Source: Micromonospora marina
GTDB taxonomy: Bacteria; Actinomycetota; Actinomycetes; Mycobacteriales; Micromonosporaceae
Assembly (NCBI RefSeq): GCF_900091565.1
Contig: NZ_FMCV01000001.1
Span: forward strand, 62,001-126,000
DNA: 64,000 nucleotides
Reading direction: 5' to 3'
Positions 46,293-53,711 of this stretch are shown here, in pieces. Under the pieces are notes generated by a model, which worked only from the letters and a program-made list of their open reading frames with translations, searched no databases and was not told the origin of the DNA. How positions within the stretch are numbered: position 1 is the first letter of the stretch; each line of letters begins with the position of its first letter. Position numbers and translations under genes: made by a program.

Positions 46293-47243
46293 ATGCGGGC
46301 CGTCCTGATGGTCAATCCGAAGGCCACCACCACCAGCGAGCGCAGCCGGGACGTGCTGGTCCGGGCGTTGCGCAGTGAAGTCGACCTGTCGGTGCGCTAC
46401 ACCCGCCGGCGGGGCCATGCCATGGACCTGGCCCGGGAGGCCGCCCAGGAGGGCGTCGACCTGGTGGTCACGCTCGGCGGCGACGGCACCGTCAACGAGG
46501 TGGTGAACGGTCTGATGGCGGCGGAGCCGCCGACGTTCCGCACCGGACGGTCCTCGGCCGAGCGGCTGCCCGCGCTGGCCACGGTGCCGGGCGGTTCGAC
46601 GAACGTCTTCGCCCGCGCGCTCGGGCTGCCGCGGGAGTGGCCGGACGGCACCAGCATGATCCTGGAGGGGCTGCGGCTGGGCCGGTCCCGCACGATCGGG
46701 CTGGGCCGGGCGGACGACCGCTACTTCACGTTCTGCGCGGGCTTCGGGCTGGACGCGGCGGTCATCCGCCGGGTGGAGCAGGCCCGCAGGAAGGGGCGCG
46801 TCTCCACCCCGGCGCTCTACTTCCGTTCCACGGCGAGTCAGTACTTCGTCGGCTCGGACCGCCGCCACCCGTCGATCACGCTGGAGCGGCCGGGTGAGGC
46901 GCCCGCGACGGAGTTGGCTACGGCGATCATCCAGAACACCGCGCCGTGGACGTACCTGGGTGACCGGGAGATCAACCCGAACCCGGAGGCGTCGTTCGAC
47001 AGCGGTCTGGACGTGCTGGCGTTGCGGCGGCTGCGGGTGGCGAGCACGGCCCGTACGGCGGCGCAGTTCTTCTCGAAGCGACCGGATCCGCACGGCAAGC
47101 AGGTGTTGCGGCTGCACGACGTGGCCGAGTTCACGCTGGTCTCGGACCGGCCGCTGCCGTTCCAGCTGGACGGGGACTACCTCGGCGAGCGGGAGAAAGT
47201 CCGATTCACATCCGTACCGGCCGCACTGAGAGTAATCTGCTAG
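46293..47243 (+). CDS. Diacylglycerol/lipid kinase family protein
   Basis: The 316-residue soluble lipid kinase has the conserved GGDGTVNEVVNGL (about 67-79), a PGGSTNVFARALGLP motif, and a C-terminal half with PWTYLGDREINPNP-type and FQLDGDYLG patterns of DAGK/sphingosine-kinase-like enzymes. It likely phosphorylates a lipid such as diacylglycerol. A TACAGT hexamer ends seven bases before ATG, with no ribosome site, so the mRNA is probably leaderless. It lies upstream of whiB1 with a 447-base gap. Confidence 0.88.
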   Translation: MRAVLMVNPKATTTSERSRDVLVRALRSEVDLSVRYTRRRGHAMDLAREAAQEGVDLVVTLGGDGTVNEVVNGLMAAEPPTFRTGRSSAERLPALATVPGGSTNVFARALGLPREWPDGTSMILEGLRLGRSRTIGLGRADDRYFTFCAGFGLDAAVIRRVEQARRKGRVSTPALYFRSTASQYFVGSDRRHPSITLERPGEAPATELATAIIQNTAPWTYLGDREINPNPEASFDSGLDVLALRRLRVASTARTAAQFFSKRPDPHGKQVLRLHDVAEFTLVSDRPLPFQLDGDYLGEREKVRFTSVPAALRVIC

Positions 47244-47690
47244 GTCTCGGGTATCCCACTCGGTTGACGCGGACCCCCCGCCACGCGGGTGCGGTGGCCG
47301 CCACGCCGAGGAAGGGTGCCGGAAATGTCAGCAGCGTCACGCGGACCGTACTACATTGATTATCGACTGTGGCACGCCGGGTAACCAGAGCCCTGGTAAA
47401 CCCGGACAAATGGGTGGTGAGCCCGCTCACTGTTCGGAGTTTTTCCGAGCGTCACCCTTGACATCGCTGTAGTTCGTGAAAGTATTCACAAGCGAACTCG
47501 TGTTGCCGGGACATTGCCTGGATAGGCTCGTTCGGTTGAGCTGTTCCAGCAGGTCCAGGCACCCCACAGCCTGCTCACGCTGCGCCGAATTGATGGATGC
47601 TGACCGTCACCATTCGGCAATGCGGACGCATAAAGAAACAGCAACGAAGCGTTATCTGGCCACCCACTAAGAATGAGGAGTGTTGCCGCC
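47244..47690 (+). promoter_or_regulatory. whiB1 upstream region with CRP-like site
   Basis: This 447-base region is less GC-rich than its neighbours and has no gene. A CRP/GlxR-like palindrome, CGTGA-N6-TCACA, lies at 47475-47490. TTGACA at 47458-47463 and TAGGCT at 47523-47528 are candidate promoter hexamers for separate promoters. A start near 47535 would place the palindrome at about -52. In M. tuberculosis whiB1 is known to be CRP-regulated. The 5' untranslated leader would be about 155 bases, with GAGGAG before the ATG. Confidence 0.5.
47377..47405 (+). terminator. Bulged hairpin between lipid kinase and whiB1
   Basis: CCGGGT-A-ACCAG closes on AGCC with CTGGT-AA-ACCCGG: 6 bp plus 5 bp with an asymmetric bulge. 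It lies 134 bases past the lipid kinase stop and before the whiB1 promoter elements. Confidence 0.4.
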
Positions 47691-47948
47691 ATGGACTGGC
47701 GCCACGATTCGGTCTGCCGCGACGAGGACCCGGAGCTGTTCTTCCCCATCGGGACGTCCGGCCCGGCCCTCCTGCAGGTGGAGCAGGCGAAGGCCGTCTG
47801 CCGGCGCTGCCCCGTGACCGACCAGTGCCTGCAGTGGGCGCTGGAGTCCGGTCAGGACGCCGGCGTCTGGGGTGGGATGAGCGAAGAGGAGCGTCGCGCG
47901 GTGAAGCGCCGCGGCGGCCTCCGGGTGCTGCGCGCTCACTCCGCCTGA
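47691..47948 (+). CDS. whiB1: WhiB-family Fe-S transcription factor WhiB1/WblE
   Basis: The 85-residue protein starts MDWRHDSVCRDEDPELFFP, nearly as in WhiB1 of M. tuberculosis. It has the four cluster cysteines (C9, then AVCRRCPVTDQC), the GVWGGMSEEERR turn and a basic C-terminal tail for DNA binding. WhiB1/WblE carries an NO-sensitive [4Fe-4S] cluster and binds region 4 of the housekeeping sigma factor; in mycobacteria it is essential. ATG follows GAGGAG. A perfect terminator follows. Confidence 0.95.
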   Translation: MDWRHDSVCRDEDPELFFPIGTSGPALLQVEQAKAVCRRCPVTDQCLQWALESGQDAGVWGGMSEEERRAVKRRGGLRVLRAHSA

Positions 47949-47960
47949 CCCGTACACGCT

Positions 47961-47994
47961 GAACGCCCCGGCCGGGATTCCGGCCGGGGCGTTC
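47961..47994. terminator. Terminator between whiB1 and the cys operon
   Basis: A perfect 15-bp stem (47961-47975 with 47980-47994) with a GATT loop, followed by TGCTGT, lies between two convergent stops. Confidence 0.88.
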
Positions 47995-48011
47995 TGCTGT
48001 CCCGGACCGGG

Positions 48012-48728
48012 TCAGCCCGCCACCGCCTCCACCCGCCGCCGGACCAGGTCCGCCAGCTCCGGCAGGTCGGTCAGCGGGTCGGCCACCGCCACCGCGCCGG
48101 CCGACCGGGCCGACGTGCGTACCCCGTCGTGGAACCGGCCCGGGGCCAGGAAATAGGCGGCCACGGCGACGCGGCGGGCACCAGCGGCGCGCAGTCGCGT
48201 CACCGCGCCGCCCACCTCCGGAGGCGCCGCCGAGGCGTACGAGACACGGCAGGGCACGCCCAGCCCCGCGCCGAACGCCGCCGCGACCCGCCCCACCGAG
48301 GCGCGCGCCGCCGGATCCCGGGTACCGGCCGCCGCCAGCACCACCGCGTCCAGCCCGCCCGGCCCGTCACCGGTCGCCTCCGCCAGGCGGCGGCGCAGCC
48401 CGTCCAGCAGCCCGCCGTCCACCCCGCCGCCGGTCGGCCCCAGCACGTCCGTCACCCGTACCTCGATGTCCGCGCCGGCCGCCGCGACCGCCGCCGGGAT
48501 GTCCACCTTCCGGTGGTACGCGGCGGTCAGCAGCAGCGGCACCAGGACCGCCCGGGAGTGGCCGGCGCCGGCCAGCCCGCGCAGCACCTCGGCCGGCCCG
48601 GGATCGGTGTGGTCGAGCCAGCTCGGCAGCACCTGACGACCGGGGCAGGTGTGCGCCACGGCCCGGGCCAGCGCCCGGGTCGCCTGCGCCGCACGCGGAT
48701 CACGGCTGCCGTGGGCCACCAGCACCAC
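48012..48728 (-). CDS. Sirohydrochlorin chelatase (CbiX/SirB-like)
   Basis: The 238-residue protein contains two CbiX-type halves: VAHGSRDPRAAQATRAL (about 4-20) with a PLLLTAAYHRKVDIP segment, and a second half with AAGTRDPAARASVGRV. The histidines in AHGS and AAYHRK are the metal and tetrapyrrole ligands of the family. It inserts iron into sirohydrochlorin to make the siroheme that CysI needs. GTG 48728 lies 14 bases after the cysH stop; a longer start at GTG 48761 would overlap cysH. Confidence 0.85.
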   Translation of the reverse strand: MVLVAHGSRDPRAAQATRALARAVAHTCPGRQVLPSWLDHTDPGPAEVLRGLAGAGHSRAVLVPLLLTAAYHRKVDIPAAVAAAGADIEVRVTDVLGPTGGGVDGGLLDGLRRRLAEATGDGPGGLDAVVLAAAGTRDPAARASVGRVAAAFGAGLGVPCRVSYASAAPPEVGGAVTRLRAAGARRVAVAAYFLAPGRFHDGVRTSARSAGAVAVADPLTDLPELADLVRRRVEAVAG

Positions 48729-48742
48729 CGGTGGCCCGGCAC

Positions 48743-49492
48743 TCAGGTGTGCAGGCCGCACTCGGTCTTCTCGAACATCGCCCAGCGCCCGGCGCGCGAG
48801 TCCTCTCCCGCCCGGGTCCGCCGCGTGCACGGCCAGCAGCCGATCGACCCGTAGCCGCGGGCGAACAGCTCGTTGACCGGGATGTCGTACCGGGCCACGT
48901 AGGCGTCCACCTCCCGCTGGGTCCACGCCGCGATCGGGTTCACCTTGACCCTGCCCCGCCGCGCGTCGAAACCCACCACCGGCGTGTTCGCCCGGGTCGG
49001 CGACTCGTCCCGGCGCAGCCCGGCCGCCCAGGCGTCGTACCCGGACAGCGCCCGCTCCAGCGGCTCCACCTTCCGCAACTGGCAGCAGTCGTCCGGGGAC
49101 CTGTTGAACAGGCGCGGACCGTACTGGCCGTCCTGCTGGCCCACGGTCATCCGGGGCCGGATCGAGCGCACCCGCACCGGCATGCGCCGGGCCACCTCGT
49201 CGCGGACCTTCAACGTCTCCGGGAAGTGCAGCCCGGTGTCCAGGAACACCACGTCGACGCCGGGCGCGACCCGCGAGACCAGGTGCGCCAGCACGCCGTC
49301 GGCCATCGAGCTGGTCACGCAGAACCGCTCGCCGAACGTCCGCACCGCCCACCGCACGATCTCCAGCGCGGGCGCGTCCGCCAGCTCCCGGCCGGCCTCC
49401 TCGGCCAGCGCGCGCAGCTCCTCCGGGTCGCGGCGGGCCGGTTCGGCCGCGCCGACCAGGCCGAGCCCGGCGGCGGAGACGAGGCCGGTCAC
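48743..49492 (-). CDS. cysH: Assimilatory (phospho)adenylyl-sulfate reductase, Fe-S type
   Basis: The 249-residue enzyme has the PAPS-reductase fold with FLDTGLHFPETL. Its two Cys pairs, DDCCQLRKVEPL and GCWPCTRR, mark the [4Fe-4S] APS-reductase subtype, and the C-terminal KTECGLHT carries the catalytic Cys. It reduces APS to sulfite with thioredoxin. The GTG start overlaps the stop of the small zinc-ribbon gene by four bases. Within the operon it feeds sulfite to CysI. Confidence 0.94.
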   Translation of the reverse strand: MTGLVSAAGLGLVGAAEPARRDPEELRALAEEAGRELADAPALEIVRWAVRTFGERFCVTSSMADGVLAHLVSRVAPGVDVVFLDTGLHFPETLKVRDEVARRMPVRVRSIRPRMTVGQQDGQYGPRLFNRSPDDCCQLRKVEPLERALSGYDAWAAGLRRDESPTRANTPVVGFDARRGRVKVNPIAAWTQREVDAYVARYDIPVNELFARGYGSIGCWPCTRRTRAGEDSRAGRWAMFEKTECGLHT

Positions 49493-49644
49493 CGGTTCAC
49501 CACCCGGCTCAACAGGCCGGTGAACTTCACCGCGAAGACCCGCGCGCAGGCGTGGCACTCCCAGGCACCGTGCCCGGCCTCGTGCGGTCGCAGGTCCTCC
49601 TCCCCGCAGTACGGGCAGTAGAGAGGCGCGGACCGCTCGCTCAT
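49489..49644 (-). CDS. Small zinc-ribbon protein in the cys operon
   Basis: The 51-residue protein has two CxxC knuckles (YCPYCGEEDL and WECHACARVF, spacing about 17) and ends KFTGLLSRVVNR. It overlaps cysH downstream by four bases and the tiny upstream ORF by four bases (ATGA). Its position next to cysH is, from memory, common in streptomycetes. It may bind zinc or iron or aid Fe-S enzymes of sulfate reduction; this is inference. Confidence 0.85.
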   Translation of the reverse strand: MSERSAPLYCPYCGEEDLRPHEAGHGAWECHACARVFAVKFTGLLSRVVNR

Positions 49645-49724
49645 CGCGCCGCCTCGCTTCGCTCGCCAGCACGATGAGGCACCGCCACACTGAGCCGAAT
49701 GATTCGCTCACTCCGCTCGCTCAT
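49641..49724 (-). CDS. Tiny coupling ORF between cysI and the zinc-ribbon gene
   Basis: A 27-codon frame (MSERSERIIRLSV..., ending GERSEAAR) starts at an ATG inside the cysI stop (ATGA) and stops inside the next ATG (ATGA). It is built from GAGCGA/AGCGAG repeats, including two SERSE-type stretches. Such repeats often invade actinomycete genes as spacers. It may serve only to keep ribosomes coupled along the operon; a functional peptide is not claimed. Confidence 0.4.
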   Translation of the reverse strand: MSERSERIIRLSVAVPHRAGERSEAAR

Positions 49725-51430
49725 CGCAACTCCTCCTCGTCGACTCTGATCACCCAGTTGGCGAACGTCTCGCCCTCGGTCCGGCCGGCCAGGTAGCGGC
49801 GGGCGAGCCGTTCCACGTACTCCGGAAGCTCCTCGGCGGTGGTCTTCAGACCGCGCAGCTTGCGGCCGAAACCGGCGGACTGCCCCTGCGCCATGCCGAG
49901 GCCGCCGCCGAGGTGCACCTGGAAGCCCTCGACCTGCCGGCCGTCCGGGCCGACCACGAGCTGGCCCTTGAGCCCGATGTCGGCGACCTGGGTGCGGGCG
50001 CAGGCGTTCGGGCAGCCGTTGAGGTGGATGGAGATGTCCGCGTCGAAGTCGCGCAGCCGCTCCTCCAGGCGCGCGACCAGTTCCTCGCCGCGCCGCTTGG
50101 TCTCCACGATCGCGAGCTTGCAGAACTCGATGCCGGTGCAGGCCATCGTGCCGCGCCGCCAGGCCGACGGCCGGGCCTCCAGGCCGATCCCGCGCAGCGC
50201 CGAGACCAGCTCCTCGGTCCGCTCCGGCGCCACGTCCAGCACGAGCAGCTTCTGGTACGGGGTGAGCCGCACCCGGTCGCTGCCGTGCGCCTCGACCACG
50301 TCGGCGAGCTGCGCCAGCTGGGTGCCGGACACCCGGCCCACCACCGGGGCCGCGCCCACGTAGTTCGCGCCGTCGCGCTGGGTGTGCACACCGATGTGGT
50401 CGACCGGCTTCGCCGGCAGGTCCGCGGCCGGGCCGTCGAGCAGCGTCCGGCCGAGGTATTCCTTCTCCAGCACCTCGCGGAAGCGCTCCACGCCCCAGTC
50501 GGCGACCAGGAACTTCAGCCGGGCCCGGTTGCGCAGCCGGCGGTAGCCGTAGTCACGGAAGATGCCCACCACACCGGCCCACACGTCCGGCACCTCGCTC
50601 AGCGGCACCCAGACGCCGAGCCGCTTGGCTAGCATCGGGTTGGTGGAGAGCCCGCCGCCGACCCAGACGTCGAACCCGGGCCCGTGCTCGGGGTGCTCCA
50701 CGCCGAGGAACGCGATGTCGTTCGCCTCGTACGGCGTGTCGACCAGCCAGGAGATCGAGGTCTTGAACTTCCGGGGCAGGTTCGAGTACGCCTTGTCGCC
50801 GACGTACCGGCGGACGATCTCGTCGATCGCCGGGGTCGGGTCGAGCACCTCGTCCCGGGCCACCCCGGCGACCGGGCTGCCCAGCACGATCCGGGGGCAG
50901 TCGCCGCACGCCTCGGTGGTCTGCAGGCCGACCGCCTCCAGCCGGCGCCAGATCTCCGGCATGTCCTCGACCCGGATCCAGTGGTACTGGATGTTCTGCC
51001 GGTCGGTGATGTCGGCGGTGTCCCGCGCGAACTCCCGGGAGATGTCCGCGATCACGCGGAGCTGGGCCAGGTTGAGCTGGCCGCCGTCCACCCGGACCCG
51101 GAGCATGAAGAACTCGTCCTCCAGCTCGTGCGGCTCCAGCACTGCCGTACGCCCGCCGTCGATGCCGGCCTTGCGCTGGGTGTAGAGGCCCCACCAGCGG
51201 AACCGGCCACGCAGGTCCTGCGGGTCGATCGAGGCGAAACCGCGGTGGGCGTAGATGTTCTCGATCCGGTCCCGCACGTTCAGCGGGTCGTCGTCCTTCT
51301 TGATCCGCTCGTTGGGGTTGAGCGGCTCACGGTGTCCGAGCGCCCACTGCCCCTCGCCGCGTGGCCGGCGGGGCGCACGGGCGGCAGGCGCCGGGGTGTC
51401 GGGACGGGTCGGGGTGCTGCTGACCGCCAT
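49721..51430 (-). CDS. cysI: Ferredoxin-dependent assimilatory sulfite/nitrite reductase
   Basis: The 569-residue siroheme/[4Fe-4S] enzyme reduces sulfite to sulfide. The cluster ligands are CTGIEFC (C-x5-C, about 432) and NGCPNAC (C-x3-C, about 475). Earlier conserved blocks include HRGFASIDPQDLRGRFRWWG and ISWLVDTPYEANDIAFLG. I use ATG 51430, eight bases after GGAGG; ATG 51445 is in frame upstream but weaker. It follows a Cys-containing leader peptide and is coupled to the small genes and cysH. Sulfite reduction rather than nitrite is favoured by the operon. Confidence 0.94.
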   Translation of the reverse strand: MAVSSTPTRPDTPAPAARAPRRPRGEGQWALGHREPLNPNERIKKDDDPLNVRDRIENIYAHRGFASIDPQDLRGRFRWWGLYTQRKAGIDGGRTAVLEPHELEDEFFMLRVRVDGGQLNLAQLRVIADISREFARDTADITDRQNIQYHWIRVEDMPEIWRRLEAVGLQTTEACGDCPRIVLGSPVAGVARDEVLDPTPAIDEIVRRYVGDKAYSNLPRKFKTSISWLVDTPYEANDIAFLGVEHPEHGPGFDVWVGGGLSTNPMLAKRLGVWVPLSEVPDVWAGVVGIFRDYGYRRLRNRARLKFLVADWGVERFREVLEKEYLGRTLLDGPAADLPAKPVDHIGVHTQRDGANYVGAAPVVGRVSGTQLAQLADVVEAHGSDRVRLTPYQKLLVLDVAPERTEELVSALRGIGLEARPSAWRRGTMACTGIEFCKLAIVETKRRGEELVARLEERLRDFDADISIHLNGCPNACARTQVADIGLKGQLVVGPDGRQVEGFQVHLGGGLGMAQGQSAGFGRKLRGLKTTAEELPEYVERLARRYLAGRTEGETFANWVIRVDEEELR

Positions 51431-51484
51431 CGCGGCGTCCTCCATGGTCTGCTGCGGTGCCTGCGAGCGCGGACGCGGCGGCCG

Positions 51485-51541
51485 GCCCTGGGGAGGGCCG
51501 TGGTCGGCGATGTCGATGACGGCCGGCGCGAGTACGCGCCC
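51485..51541 (-). promoter_or_regulatory. Hairpins between leader peptide and cysI (possible attenuator)
   Basis: Two 6-bp hairpins lie in the gap: GGCGCG-4 bases-CGCGCC (51526-51541) and GGCCCT-4 bases-AGGGCC (51485-51500). With the preceding leader peptide they could form alternative structures for cysteine-dependent control. No U-tract terminator was identified, so the mechanism is open. Confidence 0.35.
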
Positions 51542-51563
51542 GAGACGGAAGGGTCGGGCGTCG

Positions 51564-51659
51564 TCAGTGGGCCGGACAGATCGCGCTGCGCACGCGGCCG
51601 TAGTCGACGTGGCGACGAGCCACGAAGCGGCGGACGACAGCGGCGGTCATGTGCCTCAT
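51564..51659 (-). CDS. Cysteine leader peptide of the cys operon
   Basis: This 31-residue peptide starts MRHMTAAVVRRFVARRHVDYG and ends SAICPAH. The motif R-R-H-V-D-x-x-R-V-x-S-A-I-C resembles the actinobacterial leader peptides found upstream of sulfur-assimilation genes, in which a Cys codon near the stop senses cysteinyl-tRNA supply. It lies 134 bases before the cysI start. Upstream, GTGAT-N5-ATCAC at 51699-51713 is a candidate operator. ATG 51650 is an alternative start. Confidence 0.75.
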   Translation of the reverse strand: MRHMTAAVVRRFVARRHVDYGRVRSAICPAH

Positions 51660-51851
51660 GCTGCCACACCCCGCCCCGCCCGACCACAGCTCCGCCCGGT
51701 GATCCCACATCACGGGCCCCCACCGAGATCGACTCCCGTCCACCCCCGCCCCGTCCCCTCCCCGACAGTGGCGGAGGCGGGTGGGTGGGAATCGGTGGAG
51801 CGGGCGGGTGGAGGCACGCGGGCGTGTGACGCTGCGGAGGTGAGGAGGATC

Positions 51852-53711
51852 GTGTCCGCGTCCGTCAGTGCCCGGTCGGGCCCGATGGTGTGGGCGGTGC
51901 CGGGACTGCTCACGCTCGCTGTGACGCTGGCCGGCCTCGGGCACGCCCAGCCGTGGCGGGACGAGCTGGCCACCTGGAGCGCCGCCACCCGGCCGGTCGC
52001 GGACCTGACCCGGATGACGCGCACGATCGACGCCGCGACCGGGCCGTACTACCTGCTCGTGCACGGCTGGACCGCGGTGGCCGGCACGTCGCCGACGGCA
52101 CTGCGGCTGCCCTCGGCACTGGCCATGGCGGTGGCTGCGGCACTCACCGCCCGCCTCGGCGCGGCGCTGGCCGGCCGCCGCGCCGGGCTGCTCGCCGGAC
52201 TGCTGTTCGCGGTGCTGCCGGTCACCTCGCGGTACGGCCAGGAGGCCCGCCCGTACGCCCTCGCGACGCTGCTCGCCGTGCTGGCCACGCTGCTGCTGGT
52301 CGAGGCGCTGCGCCGGCCGACCTGGCGACGCTGGGCCGGGTACGCCCTCGCCGTCGCCGCGCTCGCCCTGCTCCACCTGATCGCGCTCACCCTGCTCGCC
52401 GCGCACGCCGTGGTGGTGCTGCTGACCGCCGCTCGTGGCCCCGCGGCGGCCGTCGATCCGCCCGGCCGGTACCGACCCGAGATGTCCGACGCGAGCCGGT
52501 CACGCCGCAGACACTCACGGCGTTCCACCCAGCCGCGAGATCGAGCGCGAGTGGAACGCCACGGGTGGCACGGCGCACCGCAGACACCCACGGCGTTCCA
52601 CCCAGCCGCGAGATCGAGCGCGAGTGGAACGCCACGGGTGTCACCGCACCCCGGGAGCAGGGAGCACGGCGCGGACGCGCCGGAAGCGGAACCACAGGAT
52701 CTGACCGGCGAGGCTCGCGAGGCGTCGACGTCCGGCCGACGGGTGCTGACCGGGTGGCTGCTGGCGCTGGTGCCGGCCGTCGTGCTCGTCATCCCCCTGG
52801 CGCTCGTCGCCCGGGGACAGCGCGGTCGACAGCTCGACTGGGTGGACCCGGCGCGCCTGCCCGACCTGGCGGCGCTGCCCGGTGGGCTGGCGCAGAGCGG
52901 CGTGGTGGGCGGCTTCCTGCTGGCCCTCGCGGCGCTCGGCGCGGTCCGGCTGGGCCGGCGGGCGCTGCTGCCCGGCGCCGCCGTGCTGCTGCCGGTGCTG
53001 CTGCTCTTCGCGGCCGGCACGGTGGTGCCGCTCTGGGTGACTCGCTACCTGGTCTTCACCGTGCCGTTCGCCTGCCTCCTCGCCGGCGCGGCCCTGGCCG
53101 GCACGACACCGACCCGGATCCCGCCGACCGGAGCCGCCCCGACCGGACCCGCCCCGCCCGGAACCGCGCCCACCGCATCCACGCCGGCCGGCACCGCAGT
53201 CAGCGGGACGGGTCCGGCGGGGACCGCTCCGGCCGGGGCGCGGTTCGGGGCGGCGTTGGCCCTGGTGGCGCTGGCCGGGCTGCTCGGGCTGCCCGAACAG
53301 GTGGCCCTGCGCCGCACCCACGAGTGGCCGCGCAGCGCACCCGTCGACTACGCGGGTGCCGCCCGGATCATCCGCGCCGAGCAGAGGCCGGGCGACGCGA
53401 TCGTCTACTCGCCCCGGGACGGGTGGCTGTTCCCGGATCTCGGCATGGCGTACCACCTGGGGCCGAGACTGCCGCGCGACGTGCTGGTGGTCCGCGACCA
53501 GCGTCAGGACGCGAGCCTGTGGGCCGTGGAGTGCGACGACCCGGCACGGTGCCTGGCCGGGGTGGAGCGGGTCTGGCTGGTGGTCACCGGCCGCCGCGCG
53601 GACCCGCTGGCGGCGGTGCCGGGCGCGAAGGGAGCCGCGCTGCGCGCGGGCTACACGGTGCGGCAGGTGTGGCCCCGGCCGGGGATCACGGTGGCCCTGC
53701 TCGTCCGGTGA
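51852..53711 (+). CDS. GT39-like membrane glycosyltransferase with repeat insertion
   Basis: The 619-residue polytopic GT-C-type protein has the N-terminal QPWRDELATW motif (acidic catalytic pair in the first periplasmic loop), YYLLVHGW, RLPSALAMAV and YGQEARPYAL, and about ten transmembrane helices. It likely transfers a sugar from a polyprenyl-phosphate donor. Residues about 205-260 are low complexity and come from two copies of a 73-bp repeat read in different frames. A second Thr/Pro/Ala-rich stretch occurs at about 418-455. GTG 51852 lies eight bases after a perfect GGAGGTGA. The last 26 bases overlap the convergent pdtaS gene. Confidence 0.82.
   Translation: MSASVSARSGPMVWAVPGLLTLAVTLAGLGHAQPWRDELATWSAATRPVADLTRMTRTIDAATGPYYLLVHGWTAVAGTSPTALRLPSALAMAVAAALTARLGAALAGRRAGLLAGLLFAVLPVTSRYGQEARPYALATLLAVLATLLLVEALRRPTWRRWAGYALAVAALALLHLIALTLLAAHAVVVLLTAARGPAAAVDPPGRYRPEMSDASRSRRRHSRRSTQPRDRARVERHGWHGAPQTPTAFHPAARSSASGTPRVSPHPGSREHGADAPEAEPQDLTGEAREASTSGRRVLTGWLLALVPAVVLVIPLALVARGQRGRQLDWVDPARLPDLAALPGGLAQSGVVGGFLLALAALGAVRLGRRALLPGAAVLLPVLLLFAAGTVVPLWVTRYLVFTVPFACLLAGAALAGTTPTRIPPTGAAPTGPAPPGTAPTASTPAGTAVSGTGPAGTAPAGARFGAALALVALAGLLGLPEQVALRRTHEWPRSAPVDYAGAARIIRAEQRPGDAIVYSPRDGWLFPDLGMAYHLGPRLPRDVLVVRDQRQDASLWAVECDDPARCLAGVERVWLVVTGRRADPLAAVPGAKGAALRAGYTVRQVWPRPGITVALLVR
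52506..52651. repeat. Tandem pair of a 73-bp repeat with internal inverted arms
   Basis: Two copies start at 52506 and 52579. Each contains GGCGTTCCAC and GTGGAACGCC (10-bp arms, 22 bases apart: 52519-52528/52551-52560 and 52592-52601/52624-52633). The period is 73 bp, not a multiple of three, so the two copies encode different peptides inside the glycosyltransferase. The copies are almost identical, which points to recent duplication. Confidence 0.9.

Noticed and set aside
47476..47670. Short plus-strand ORF in the whiB1 leader
   Set aside because: Its codon use is unlike neighbours, it has no ribosome site and it overlaps promoter signals; it is more likely untranslated leader.
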